Part shown: positions 11,686 through 20,708 of the stretch, piece after piece
Numbering within the stretch: position 1 is the first letter of the stretch
How the letters are laid out: the number at the start of each line of letters is the position of its first letter
Source of the DNA: an uncultured Clostridia bacterium
Lineage (GTDB): Bacteria; Bacillota; Clostridia; Oscillospirales; Acutalibacteraceae
NCBI GenBank assembly: GCA_944376265.1
Contig: CALWCD010000005.1
Span: forward strand, 1 to 60,662
Length of the DNA stretch: 60,662 nucleotides
Reading direction: 5' to 3'
The notes under the pieces: model-generated
The model's input: the letters and a program-made list of their open reading frames with translations, nothing else
Databases searched by the model: none
Told to the model about the DNA's origin: nothing
Program-made: the position numbers and the translations under genes

Positions 11686-14600
11686 GTGGGCGTTGGCGCG
11701 CTGGCCGCACTGGCTGTTGGAGGCGTGGTGTTTTTCTGGGCGGGAAAGACCTTTTCCCGCAGCTCCCTGAAGGGGAACCGCTTTGCCTGGGGAGCGTCCC
11801 TGCTGTTTCTGGCAGCCCTGGTGCTCCGCCTGGTTTTGGGCTACTGTTCGGAGGGCTTTACCACCGATGTGGACACGTTCAAGTCCTGGGCCTACCTTAT
11901 CAACACGGTGGGCTTCCGGGAGATCTACCACCAGGACATTTTTCTGGACTATCCCCCCGGCTACCTGTATGTGCTGGCCCTGCTGGACAAGCTGAGGCAG
12001 GGGCTGGGCATTGCTATGGAATCCCCCGCCTATTCGCTGCTGCTCAAGCTGCCCTCCATCTTCGCGGACCTGTTCTGCGGAGGGGTGGTGCTGCTTCTGG
12101 CCCGGCGGAAGCTGGGGGAGAAATGGGCCCTGTTCCTGGGAGAGGCCTACCTGTTTTGCCCGGCGGTGTTTCTCAACTCCTCCCAGTGGGGCCAGGCGGA
12201 CTCCTTCTGCACCGCCATTCTGCTGGTGTCGGTGCTGCTGTTCTACCGGGAGAAGTACATCCCCGCGGCGGCGCTGCTGGGAATCTCCATTGCCTGCAAG
12301 CCCCAGATGCTGGTGTTTGTCCCCCTGTACCTGTTTGTCACTCTGAAGCGGGGCCACTGGCAGAAGCTGCTGCTGGGCATGGCGGTGACCGCAGCGGCTG
12401 TTCTGCTGGTGGCGCTGCCCTTTACCCAGGGGTTCAACTTCCTGTGGCTGTTCCAGCGGTACCAGGCAACTCTGGACTATTACAGCTACTACTCGGTGAA
12501 CGCCTACAATTTCTGGAGCCTGATCGGCTGGAACTGGAGGGCGCTGCCCTCTGGGCTTGCGGGGGATTTGTGGGACTTTGCCGGACCTGTTCTTGCCACG
12601 GCGCTGTGCGGGGTGCTGGTGTTCCGCGCCAAGGACAAAAATGTGATCTTCTACTGCCCCGCCCTGCTGATGGGGGTGATGTACGCCTTCTCCGTTAAGA
12701 TGCACGAGCGCTATCTGTTCCCGGCGCTGCTGTTTGCTCTCCTGTCCTTTGTGTTCACCGGGGACAAGGGCATGCTGCGAGGCTATGCCCTGCTTTCCAC
12801 GGTCAACTACGCCAACGTGGCCTATGTGCTGTACCTGTTCCAGAAGTACGTGAGCAATTACGACCCCAATACCTGGACGGTCAAGGTCCTTTCCGCCGCC
12901 CAGCTGGCTGCCATCGGCTACCTGGGATGGGTGGGGTTCCGGGTGTTTATCAGAGGGGACATCCGGCTGGGAGAGGCTGCCCAGCCCAGCCCGCCGGTGG
13001 ACCGGACCCCTGGGAAAAGCCCGTTTGGGAAACGGGACTGGGCCCTGGCGGCGGGGATTACCCTGGTGTACGCCTGCTTTGCCTTCTACCATTTGGGGGA
13101 TACCCAGACCGCCGTCACCTCCTGGACGCCTGCCCAGGGAGACCAGGTGGTGCTCACTGCGGACGGGGACTGCGACACCCTCATCTACCTGCCGGGCATT
13201 GCCCCGGACGATTCCCACTACGCTGCCAGGGTAGGGGTGAACGTCCAGGTGGAGACCAGTGAGGACGGGGTCACCTGGACAGACTGCGGCGCTCTCACCG
13301 ACGGCAGCGTGTTTGCCTGGAAGCGGTTTTCCCTGTCCACCCCGGGTCGCTTTGTGCGGCTGACCGCCCTGGACGGCAGCGTCACCCTGAACGAGGCCTC
13401 TCTGAAGTACGCCGGGGCCTCGGTGGTGGCGAAAGTCACCGGGGAAGGCCCGGGGGCGGAGCTTCTCACCGACGAGCAGAAAGTGGTGCCCCTGGAGGCC
13501 ACCTACCAGAATTCCACCTACTTTGACGAGATCTACCACGCCCGCACCGCTTACGAGCACATTCTGGGACTGGAGCCCTACGAGAACACCCACCCCACTT
13601 TGGGGAAGCTGATCATCTCCCTGGGCATTCGGATCTTTGGCATGAACCCCTTTGGCTGGCGGTTCATGGGGGCTCTGTTCGGGGTGTTGATGCTGCCGGT
13701 GCTTTACCACCTGCTGAAGCGGCTTTTCGGGAAATCCAGGCTGGCGGCGGCAGGGACGGTGCTGTTCGCCTTTGACTTCATGCACTTTACCCAGACCCGC
13801 ATTGCCACCATCGACACTTACGCGGTGTTTTTCCTGCTGCTGATGTACGACGCCATGGTGGTGTTTTTGAAGCGGGACCTGCTTCGGGACAGCTGGAAGC
13901 GGCTGCTGCCTCCCCTGCTTCTCTGCGGGCTTTTCACCGGCCTGGGGATTGCCTCCAAGTGGACGGCAGTTTACGGCGCGGTGGGGTTGGCGGTGCTGTT
14001 TTTCGGGAAGCTGTACTTCACCTTCCGGGAGGCCCAGCGGGCCAAGGGGGAGCTTTCCCCGGTCCTTCAGAAGTTCGGGAAGCTGTGCCTGTGGTGCTGC
14101 CTGTTCTTTCTCCTGCTGCCCTTTGCCATCTATTTTGGGGCGTTCCTGCCTGTCACCACCCTGCCCCACAACGCGGGAAAGCTGTGGTGGGCCTTCTGGA
14201 ACTACCAGACCACCATGTTTAACTACCACGCCCATCTGGAGGCCACCCATTACTTTGCCTCCCCCTGGTACGAGTGGCCCCTGGACATCCGGCCCATCTG
14301 GTATTTCGCCGGGGACACCCAGGAGGGGTACAGCACCATTTCCGCCTTTGGCAACCCGCTGCTGTGGGCGGCGGGCCTGCCCGCCCTGGCGGGGGCGGCG
14401 TGGCTGTGGTGGAAAGAGCGCCGTCAGTGGGCCGGCGTGGTGCTCTGCGGGTTCGGCTCCGTGTACCTGCCCTGGGTGCTGGTGCCAAGGCTCACCTTTA
14501 TCTACCACTACTTTACGGCGGTGCCCTTCCTGGTGATCGCCCTGTGCGGGGTGTTTTTCCTCATTTCCCAGCGGGGTCCCTTCGCCCGGAGGCTGGTATT

Positions 14601-14763
14601 CCCGGGGGGCGTGGAGTGCACCGGCGCCACCCTGCTGCTGACAGCCTTTACCCTGTTCTGCCTGCTGCTGTTTGTGCTGTACTTCCCGGTGATTTCCGGT
14701 TCCCCCACCACCCGGGAATACGCCAACGCCCTGGAGCTGTTCGACACCTGGTACTTCGCCTGA
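11686..14763 (+). CDS. Large membrane glycosyltransferase with two GT-C modules (PMT-like)
   Basis: A 1025-residue protein with many transmembrane helices. The N-terminal half (about 1-430) looks like a lipid-carrier GT-C mannosyltransferase, with a first-loop acidic pair D61/D63 in TTDVDTF. Residues about 480-600 form a soluble region resembling an F5/8-type beta-sandwich (EDGVTWTDCG, GRFVRLTA). The C-terminal half (about 605-1025) is a protein-O-mannosyltransferase (GT39) module with the catalytic acidic pair D614/E615 in FDEIYHAR, followed by HPTLGK. It probably moves sugar from a polyprenyl-phosphate donor to an exported acceptor. The GTG at 11686 is chosen because it lies seven bases after AAAGGAG; a TTG six codons earlier overlaps that site. 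Partner and acceptor are unknown. Confidence 0.8.
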   Translation: MGVGALAALAVGGVVFFWAGKTFSRSSLKGNRFAWGASLLFLAALVLRLVLGYCSEGFTTDVDTFKSWAYLINTVGFREIYHQDIFLDYPPGYLYVLALLDKLRQGLGIAMESPAYSLLLKLPSIFADLFCGGVVLLLARRKLGEKWALFLGEAYLFCPAVFLNSSQWGQADSFCTAILLVSVLLFYREKYIPAAALLGISIACKPQMLVFVPLYLFVTLKRGHWQKLLLGMAVTAAAVLLVALPFTQGFNFLWLFQRYQATLDYYSYYSVNAYNFWSLIGWNWRALPSGLAGDLWDFAGPVLATALCGVLVFRAKDKNVIFYCPALLMGVMYAFSVKMHERYLFPALLFALLSFVFTGDKGMLRGYALLSTVNYANVAYVLYLFQKYVSNYDPNTWTVKVLSAAQLAAIGYLGWVGFRVFIRGDIRLGEAAQPSPPVDRTPGKSPFGKRDWALAAGITLVYACFAFYHLGDTQTAVTSWTPAQGDQVVLTADGDCDTLIYLPGIAPDDSHYAARVGVNVQVETSEDGVTWTDCGALTDGSVFAWKRFSLSTPGRFVRLTALDGSVTLNEASLKYAGASVVAKVTGEGPGAELLTDEQKVVPLEATYQNSTYFDEIYHARTAYEHILGLEPYENTHPTLGKLIISLGIRIFGMNPFGWRFMGALFGVLMLPVLYHLLKRLFGKSRLAAAGTVLFAFDFMHFTQTRIATIDTYAVFFLLLMYDAMVVFLKRDLLRDSWKRLLPPLLLCGLFTGLGIASKWTAVYGAVGLAVLFFGKLYFTFREAQRAKGELSPVLQKFGKLCLWCCLFFLLLPFAIYFGAFLPVTTLPHNAGKLWWAFWNYQTTMFNYHAHLEATHYFASPWYEWPLDIRPIWYFAGDTQEGYSTISAFGNPLLWAAGLPALAGAAWLWWKERRQWAGVVLCGFGSVYLPWVLVPRLTFIYHYFTAVPFLVIALCGVFFLISQRGPFARRLVFPGGVECTGATLLLTAFTLFCLLLFVLYFPVISGSPTTREYANALELFDTWYFA

Positions 14764-14782
14764 GGTTTTCTTCCTGCCCCTC

Positions 14783-14811
14783 TTGACTCTCCTCCGGTTT
14801 TGCCCTACAAT
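14783..14811 (+). promoter_or_regulatory. Sigma-A promoter for the phosphorylase gene
   Basis: TTGACT, 17 bases, TACAAT, placed 35 bases before the next start codon and just behind the glycosyltransferase stop. Confidence 0.8.
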
Positions 14812-14846
14812 GGACGAAAACTTTTTTCATAAAGGAGGAACTTCCC

Positions 14847-15617
14847 ATGCTTTGCAACGAGTTTGACCCGGACCGCCTGGCAGTCATCAACCCGGAGGAA
14901 CATCATATTTCCATCCCCGGATTTCCCCAGATGTGCATGGGGATTTTCTCCAAGCCCATTCTGGAGGGCATTCTGGAACGCTTCGGCGGGGAAAAGCTGG
15001 TGGACTTGAACTTCTGCACCGGTCCGGTCCCCGTGTACCGGGTGAAGGCCCTAGGCCAGGAGTTTTCCCTGTTCCTGCCCCACGTGGGCGGGCCCTCAGC
15101 TGGTTCCATGGTGGAAGAGCTGGCTGCCCACGGCGCCAGGTGCTTTGTGTTTTTCGGCTCCTGCGGCGTGCTGCGGGGGGACATCGCTGACGGCCATTTG
15201 ATCATCCCCACCGCCGCTATCCGGGACGAGGGCTTTTCTTACCACTATCTGCCCCCGGCGGACGAGGTGGAGCTGGACCCCGCCTGCGTGGAGGCTTGCC
15301 GCCAGGCGATGGAGGCCCTGGGGCTGCCCTATGTGGAGGGCAAAACCTGGACCACCGACGCCTTTTACCGGGAGACCCGGGGCAAAATGGCCCGCCGCAA
15401 GGAGCAGGGCTGTTTGTGTGTGGAGATGGAGTGCGCCTCCCTGGCGGCGGTTGCCCAGTTCCGGGGGGTGAAGTTTGCGGAGTTTTTCTTTGCTGCGGAC
15501 AACCTGGACGCTCCGGAGTGGGACGCTCGGGGACTGTCCCTGCTGGGTCAGACCGTGGGGGACCAATGCTTTGCAGCCGCCGTGGAGACCGGGAAGCGGC
15601 TGCTGGAACTACACTGA
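14847..15617 (+). CDS. Nucleoside phosphorylase (PNP/UDP family)
   Basis: A 256-residue cytoplasmic enzyme of the purine/uridine phosphorylase superfamily, which splits nucleosides with phosphate into base and ribose-1-phosphate. The family phosphate and base pockets are visible as FGSCGVL (near residue 108) and the late VEMECASL stretch (near 192), whose ME pair binds ribose. It is closest in style to uridine phosphorylases, but the base cannot be read with certainty. AAAGGAGGAA precedes the ATG. It shares its transcript with the TIM-barrel gene 15 bases downstream, which may handle a sugar released from nucleosides. Confidence 0.8.
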   Translation: MLCNEFDPDRLAVINPEEHHISIPGFPQMCMGIFSKPILEGILERFGGEKLVDLNFCTGPVPVYRVKALGQEFSLFLPHVGGPSAGSMVEELAAHGARCFVFFGSCGVLRGDIADGHLIIPTAAIRDEGFSYHYLPPADEVELDPACVEACRQAMEALGLPYVEGKTWTTDAFYRETRGKMARRKEQGCLCVEMECASLAAVAQFRGVKFAEFFFAADNLDAPEWDARGLSLLGQTVGDQCFAAAVETGKRLLELH

Positions 15618-15632
15618 AAAGGAGGAGTTGTG

Positions 15633-16457
15633 ATGGCGCGGATCGCCACCTTTTACGACCACATGCTGGACATTGCCCGGCAGGAAGGAATGTTCCCGGT
15701 GGACGCCATGAAACTGGCCCGGGAGCTGGGCGTGGAGGCCCTGGAAGCCTCCGCCAACAACGTGCTGGGCCGGGAGGACGAGGTGGGCCAGGAGCTGGCC
15801 ATGGCGGACCTGGAGATCGCCACCATTCCCGCCTACTTTGACTTCGGCCGGGACGGGGATGTGGAAAAGCAGTCAACGCCTGTTCTGGAGGCCGCCCAAT
15901 ACCTGGGAGCGCCCAAGCTGCTGGTGATTCCCGGTTTCTTCGGGGAGGGAGATTCCCCGGAGGAGCGGGAAGCCCAGACGGTGCGCATGGAGGAAGGCAT
16001 CAACCGGCTGGCGGACCTGGCCCTGAACTACGGGGTGTCCCTGGTGATGGAGGATTTCGACAACCGGCTGGCCCCCTTTTCCACCGCGGCAGGGGTCCAG
16101 CGGTTCCTGGACCGGTGCCCCGGCCTCTCCTGCGCGTTTGACACGGGGAATTTCCGGTATGCCGGGGAGGATGTGCGGGAAGCCTACCGGCTGCTTCGGG
16201 AGGGGATCGGCCACGTGCACCTGAAGGACCGGGCCTACGCCCAGTCCAACGGGGAGGGAGCCACCGTGGCCGTGGACGGCGTGGCGCTGTACCCTGCTCC
16301 CGTAGGGGGAGGGGACCTGCCCCTGGAGGAGGTTGTGGCTCTGCTGAAACGTGACGGCTACGACGGCACCTACACCATTGAGCACTACGGTTCCCACAAG
16401 GCTCTGGAGTACCTGAAACGCTCTGTGGAGTGGGTGAAGCGCCAGCTGGAGCTGTGA
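15633..16457 (+). CDS. Sugar phosphate isomerase/epimerase (AP-endonuclease-2-like TIM barrel)
   Basis: A 274-residue xylose-isomerase-like TIM barrel. Metal-binding acidic and histidine residues appear in the usual order: VMEDFDN (near 138), AFDTGNF (near 170), GHVHLKD (near 196) and YTIEHYG (near 249). Members isomerise or epimerise small sugars; the substrate cannot be inferred. The ATG is seven bases after GGAGG, and a GTG directly before it is a poorer choice. It is co-transcribed with the nucleoside phosphorylase and ends at a terminator. Confidence 0.75.
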   Translation: MARIATFYDHMLDIARQEGMFPVDAMKLARELGVEALEASANNVLGREDEVGQELAMADLEIATIPAYFDFGRDGDVEKQSTPVLEAAQYLGAPKLLVIPGFFGEGDSPEEREAQTVRMEEGINRLADLALNYGVSLVMEDFDNRLAPFSTAAGVQRFLDRCPGLSCAFDTGNFRYAGEDVREAYRLLREGIGHVHLKDRAYAQSNGEGATVAVDGVALYPAPVGGGDLPLEEVVALLKRDGYDGTYTIEHYGSHKALEYLKRSVEWVKRQLEL

Positions 16458-16468
16458 AGTTTCCCAAG

Positions 16469-16499
16469 CGGTCCTGCCGGAAGGCGGAGCCGTTTTTTT
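16469..16499 (+). terminator. Intrinsic terminator after the isomerase gene
   Basis: A ten-pair stem with one mismatch (CGGTCCTGCC/GGCGGAGCCG) and a GGAA loop, followed by seven T. Confidence 0.75.
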
Positions 16500-16590
16500 G
16501 CGGCCTTTTCCGGGGAGAAAGGGGGAAGGCCTTGCATTTGTTCAGAAATGGTGTAAGATAGGGAAGGCCTGTAAAGGCCTGAAGTTTTTC

Positions 16591-17970
16591 GTGAAGGATG
16601 TGGACGCCGTGGCCGGAGAAAACGACCTGGGCAGAGACAAAATCAGCTCCCTGGTGTGGAAGATCGCCATTCCCAGCATGCTGGGGCAGTTTGTCAGCGT
16701 GCTGTACAGCATTGTGGACCGCATGTACATCGGCAATATCCCGGAGGTGGGAGACATTGCCCTGGCCGGGGTGGGAGTCTGCGGCCCGGTGGTGAACCTG
16801 GTGGGCTCGGCGGCCTTTCTCATCGGGGTGGGGGGCGCGCCCCTGGTGAGCATCCGCATGGGGGAGGGCAACCTGAAAGCGGCAAAGCAGGTGCTGGCCA
16901 ACTGCTTTTTCATGCTGTGCGTCTTTTCCGTGGTGCTGGTGGGGGGCATCCTGCCCTTCCGGGAGCCCATGCTCCGGCTGTTCGGCGCCAGCGACGCCAC
17001 CTATCCCTACGCCCAGTCCTACTTTACCGCCTATCTGTGGGGCACCTTTTTCGCCCTGGCTGCCGCTGGGCTGAACCAGTTTGTCATCTGCCAGGGGTTT
17101 GCCAAGGCGGGCATGACCTCGGTGATCCTGGGGGCGGGGCTGAACATTGCCCTGGACCCGGTGTTTATCTTTGTGCTGGGCCTGGGCGTCCAGGGGGCCG
17201 CTATTGCCACGGTGATCTCCCAGGCCGCCAGCGCCGCCTTTGTGGTGGTGTTCCTGTTCGGAAAGCGGGTGATGGTGCCCATCACCTTCACCGGCTACGA
17301 CCTGAGGATTATGGGCCGGGTGCTGACCGTAGGCTTCACCCCTTTCCTCATTGTGGCCATTGACAACGTGATGATCATCGCCATGAACGCCATTCTCCAG
17401 AACGCCGGCGGCCCGGAAGGGGACATGCTGGTGACCTGCAACACCATTGTGCAGAGCTTTATGCTGGTGGTGACCATGCCCCTGGGAGGCATCAGCGGGG
17501 GAACTCAGGGCATTCTGGGGTACAACTACGGCGCCCGGAAGGTGGACCGGGTGCGCCAGGCCCAGAAGTACATTGTGGCGCTGTGCGTGGGCTATACGGC
17601 CCTGATGTTCCTGCTGGCCCGGGTGGCGGGTCCCCTGTTCGTGAGGCTGTTTACCCAGGAGCCTCAGCTGGCCCAAGAGGCCTTTGACGCCATCAAGATC
17701 TGCACCCTGGCCATCATTCCCCTGGGGGTGCAGTACGAGCTGGTGGACGGCTTTACCGGCATGGGACAGGTGCGGCTGTCTCTGCCTTTGTCCTTCTGGC
17801 GGAAGCTGGTGTACTTTGTGGCTATCTTCCTGCTGCCCATGGGGTTTGGGGCCCGGGCAGCCTTTTACGCTCAGCCCCTCTCCGACGTGCTGGGTCCCCT
17901 GGTGACGGTGATCGTCTACCTGCTCACCATGGGGAAGATCTTACGGGACCGGGCGGCTTCCCCCCTATAA
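16591..17970 (+). CDS. MATE-family multidrug/cation exporter
   Basis: Twelve-helix inner-membrane antiporter of the MATE family, expelling organic cations or drugs in exchange for Na+ or H+. The protein is about 459 residues, normal for the family. Typical features are the helix 1 stretch SIVDRMYIGNIP, GVGGAPLVSIRMGEG and the mid-protein AGGPEGD region. The start is uncertain: GTG at 16591 or GTG at 16609 both fit, and no ATG with a good ribosome site is present. A promoter-like TTGCAT-16-TAAGAT lies at about 16533-16560. The gene is alone between two terminators. A second MATE gene lies 6 kb away but is quite different in sequence. Confidence 0.85.
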   Translation: MKDVDAVAGENDLGRDKISSLVWKIAIPSMLGQFVSVLYSIVDRMYIGNIPEVGDIALAGVGVCGPVVNLVGSAAFLIGVGGAPLVSIRMGEGNLKAAKQVLANCFFMLCVFSVVLVGGILPFREPMLRLFGASDATYPYAQSYFTAYLWGTFFALAAAGLNQFVICQGFAKAGMTSVILGAGLNIALDPVFIFVLGLGVQGAAIATVISQAASAAFVVVFLFGKRVMVPITFTGYDLRIMGRVLTVGFTPFLIVAIDNVMIIAMNAILQNAGGPEGDMLVTCNTIVQSFMLVVTMPLGGISGGTQGILGYNYGARKVDRVRQAQKYIVALCVGYTALMFLLARVAGPLFVRLFTQEPQLAQEAFDAIKICTLAIIPLGVQYELVDGFTGMGQVRLSLPLSFWRKLVYFVAIFLLPMGFGARAAFYAQPLSDVLGPLVTVIVYLLTMGKILRDRAASPL

Positions 17971-17980
17971 AAACCCATGA

Positions 17981-18014
17981 AAAAAGGGCCTGTCCAGGGA
18001 ACAGGTCCTTTTTT
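17981..18014. terminator. Bidirectional terminator between MATE and rnfB
   Basis: AAAAAGGGCCTGT pairs with ACAGGTCCTTTTT (one wobble) around a seven-base loop. It lies between convergent genes and also ends the rnf operon. Confidence 0.85.
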
Positions 18015-18029
18015 CTGCATATGGGAGAG

Positions 18030-18821
18030 TTATTCGCCCAGCATGGTGATCACATGACGGGGGCAGGCCTCCACGCACTGGCCGCAGGCGGTACATTTGG
18101 CAGGGTCCACCTTGGCCACGCCGTTTTCCACAGTTACGGCGCCGAACTGGCAGGTGCGCACGCACTTGCCGCAGCCGATGCACCCAATGGCACACACCTT
18201 CAGGGTGTCCTTGGCCTTGTCGCAGTTGGAGCACCGCACCACGGCCTGCTGCTTCAAAGGCACCAGGGAGATGATCCCCTTGGGGCAGGCGGCAACGCAC
18301 TTGGAGCAGCCCTTGCACTTTGCGGGGTCCACCCGGGCCAGGCCGTTGCAGATCTGGATGGCGCCGTACTCGCAGGCCCGCAGGCAGTCGCCCATGCCCA
18401 TGCAGCCGTACCGGCAGGAGGTGATGCCCCCCGCCAGGAAGGCAGCCGCGGAGCAGCTCTGAATGCCGTCGTACACCATTTTGTCGGTGGTGTTGTCGTA
18501 GCTGCCCAGGCAGTGGACCAAAGCGGTTTTATACTCCATGTTCACCTGGCCGCCGCCCAGAATTTCCGCGCACTTCTGGGCCACCTCCGCTCCGCCGGGG
18601 GAGCAAAGGCCGGGCTGGGCCTCGCCCTTGGCCATGGCCGCCGCGTAGCCGGGGCAGCCGGAGTAGCCGCAGGCGCCGCAGTTGGCTCCGGGGAGCACTT
18701 CCTCCAGAGCTTCGGCCTTTTCGTCCTTGGGCACCGCCATGACGATGGAGGCCACCGCCAGAATCACGCCGGCCAGCAGGCCGATGATGCCCACAATGAG
18801 AATGGGGGTGATGATTTCCAT
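18030..18821 (-). CDS. rnfB: Rnf complex subunit B (multi-cluster ferredoxin)
   Basis: Entry subunit of the Rnf complex: it takes electrons from reduced ferredoxin. The 263-residue protein has one N-terminal membrane helix (about 5-28), then the RnfB-specific cysteine block (NCGACGYSGCPG, near residue 47) and a series of CxxCxxCxxxC motifs (KCKGCSKCVAACP, GCIGCGKCVRTC, KCTACGQCVEACP) plus extra cysteine sets, so five or more [4Fe-4S] clusters. It is the last gene of the operon, 15 bases behind rnfA. Confidence 0.95.
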   Translation of the reverse strand: MEIITPILIVGIIGLLAGVILAVASIVMAVPKDEKAEALEEVLPGANCGACGYSGCPGYAAAMAKGEAQPGLCSPGGAEVAQKCAEILGGGQVNMEYKTALVHCLGSYDNTTDKMVYDGIQSCSAAAFLAGGITSCRYGCMGMGDCLRACEYGAIQICNGLARVDPAKCKGCSKCVAACPKGIISLVPLKQQAVVRCSNCDKAKDTLKVCAIGCIGCGKCVRTCQFGAVTVENGVAKVDPAKCTACGQCVEACPRHVITMLGE

Positions 18822-18836
18822 AGCAGTTTCCTCCCT

Positions 18837-19454
18837 TTACAGCAAGCCGTCCACAACGCCGTTAAAGCCCAGGAAGCTGACCGCTACCAGGGAAGCCGCC
18901 ACCAGAGTGATGGGCAGGCCCTTGAACGTCTCGGGGATGTCGCAGTTTTCCAGGCGCTCCCGCACGCCGGCGAAGAGCACCATGGCCACCAAAAAGCCCA
19001 CGCCGGAGCCAAAGGAGTTGACCAGGGACTGGAGGTAGCCGAAGGAGGGGTCCTCCGCGCCCTTTTCCAGCACCAGCATGGTCACGCCCAGCACGGCGCA
19101 GTTGGTGGTGATCAGCGGCAGGTAGATGCCCAGAGCGTTGTACAGGGGGGGCATGTACTTGCGCAGCACGGTCTCCAGCAACTGCACCAGAGCGGCGATG
19201 ACCAGGATAAACACAATGGTCTGCAGGTAGGCCAGACCGTTAGGCACCAGCAGGAACATGTACAGGGGCCAGGTCACGGCGGTGGCGATGACCATCACCA
19301 CGGTGACGGCGCAGCTCATGCCCACGGCGGTGTCCAGCTTTTTCGAAACCCCCAGGAAGGGACAGATGCCCAAGAACTTGTTGAGCACGTAGTTTTCCGT
19401 CAAAATGGCCGCCAGGAAAATGGCCACCAGAGATTTTATGGTTTGCGCGTCCAT
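18837..19454 (-). CDS. rnfA: Rnf complex subunit A
   Basis: Six-helix membrane subunit (205 residues) that, with RnfE, forms the ion-conducting core. The pseudosymmetric partners hold a membrane-buried [2Fe-2S] cluster between them; the cysteines are seen in LGICPFLG (near 30) and TTNCAVLG (near 116). Its ATG overlaps the rnfE stop codon (TGATG), so the two proteins are translationally coupled. Confidence 0.95.
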   Translation of the reverse strand: MDAQTIKSLVAIFLAAILTENYVLNKFLGICPFLGVSKKLDTAVGMSCAVTVVMVIATAVTWPLYMFLLVPNGLAYLQTIVFILVIAALVQLLETVLRKYMPPLYNALGIYLPLITTNCAVLGVTMLVLEKGAEDPSFGYLQSLVNSFGSGVGFLVAMVLFAGVRERLENCDIPETFKGLPITLVAASLVAVSFLGFNGVVDGLL

Positions 19455-20152
19455 CAGTTCGCGGCCTCCTTTCCGTTATCTTTCTGCTGGAGCTTCTGGC
19501 AGGAAGCGGCCAGGGGGCAGGCAGCGCATCCGGTGGATTCCGGTGCTTTGCCCTCCTTGGAGAGTTTGCCCGCCAGGGCGATGAGCATGCCGAAGACAAA
19601 GAAGCCTCCGGGAGGCAGCAGGAAGATGATGATGGGCTCCATGAAGCCGGAGAATACGGGAATGCCGAACACGGTGCCGGCTCCCAGCAGCTCCCGGATG
19701 ATGCCCATGGCAAGCAGGGTGGCGGTAAAGCCCACGCCCATGCCAAGGCCGTCCAGCAGGGAGGGGAGGACCTTGTTCTTGCTGGCGAACATTTCAGCCC
19801 GGCCCAGAATGATGCAGTTGACCACGATCAGGGGCAGGAACACCCCCAGGGCCTTGTCCAGAGAGGGGGAGAAGGCCTTGATGAACAGCTGCACAATGGT
19901 GACGAAGCCCGCCACAATGGTGATGAAGGCGGGAATGCGCACCTTGTCAGGGATGACCTTGCGCAGCAGGGAGATGACCACGTTGGAGCACACCAGCACA
20001 AAGGTGGTGGCGGCGCCCATGCCAATGGCGTTGGAGGCGGCGGTGGTCACGGCCAGGGTGGCACAGCAGCCCAGCACCAGCCGCAGCACCGGGTTTTCCT
20101 TGATGATGCCCTTGGTGAATTCCCGCCACAGGGAAGTGTTCTTTTTCTCCAT
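19454..20152 (-). CDS. rnfE: Rnf complex subunit E with a cysteine-rich tail
   Basis: Membrane partner of RnfA (232 residues). Six helices, with the cluster cysteines in GCCATLAV (near 29) and VVNCIILGRAE (near 111). The C-terminus runs on about 40 residues past the last helix and carries CAACPLAASC, a CxxC-x5-C cluster on the cytoplasmic or outer face that the core subunit does not need. Its start follows the rnfG stop by one base, and its stop overlaps the rnfA start. Confidence 0.93.
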   Translation of the reverse strand: MEKKNTSLWREFTKGIIKENPVLRLVLGCCATLAVTTAASNAIGMGAATTFVLVCSNVVISLLRKVIPDKVRIPAFITIVAGFVTIVQLFIKAFSPSLDKALGVFLPLIVVNCIILGRAEMFASKNKVLPSLLDGLGMGVGFTATLLAMGIIRELLGAGTVFGIPVFSGFMEPIIIFLLPPGGFFVFGMLIALAGKLSKEGKAPESTGCAACPLAASCQKLQQKDNGKEAAN

Positions 20153-20153
20153 C

Positions 20154-20708
20154 TCAGGCGCCTCCTTTCACAGCGTAATATTGGTCGATAGCCTGGTTCA
20201 CCGCGTTGGTGACGGCGGTGGAGGTGACCGTGGCGCCGGTCATGGCCTCGATCTGGCCCTCAGCAGGAGTCTGGTACTTGATGACCGAGAGGCCCCCTTC
20301 CGGCGCGGGCTGGAGGTACTGGTTCAAAAATTCCGGCTTTTCCGCGTTAGCGCCCAGGCCGGGAGTCTCGTCGTGGGAGAGGATCACCACGCCGGTGATG
20401 GTTCCCTCCACGTCGATGCCGGTCATTACGCTGACCGTGCCGCCGTAGCCGCTGGCTCCTGTCTCGAACACGTAGCCCACCACTTCGCCGCCGGCGGTGC
20501 CGGTGTAGTAGGCGCCGTCGTCCTGGGACTCAAAGGCTTCCGCAGCGGGGAGAACGATCAGCCGGGAGGCTTCGGCGTTCTGCGCTTCCAACTCTTTGAT
20601 GCGGTTTTCCGTAAGCAGGTTGGTGCCCGCCAGAGCGGCGGAGACCACCACACAGATGACAAACAGCACAAAGGTGGGTTTCAAAATGCTTTTGGCGTCC
20701 AGTTTCAT
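20154..20708 (-). CDS. rnfG: Rnf complex subunit G (covalent FMN)
   Basis: A 184-residue subunit with one N-terminal membrane anchor (about 11-31) and an outer FMN-binding domain. The flavinylation motif TGATVTST is at 157-164; a Thr in it should bear FMN through a phosphoester bond. The start codon overlaps the rnfD stop (ATGA). An ApbE-type flavin transferase is needed and is not in this window. Confidence 0.93.
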   Translation of the reverse strand: MKLDAKSILKPTFVLFVICVVVSAALAGTNLLTENRIKELEAQNAEASRLIVLPAAEAFESQDDGAYYTGTAGGEVVGYVFETGASGYGGTVSVMTGIDVEGTITGVVILSHDETPGLGANAEKPEFLNQYLQPAPEGGLSVIKYQTPAEGQIEAMTGATVTSTAVTNAVNQAIDQYYAVKGGA

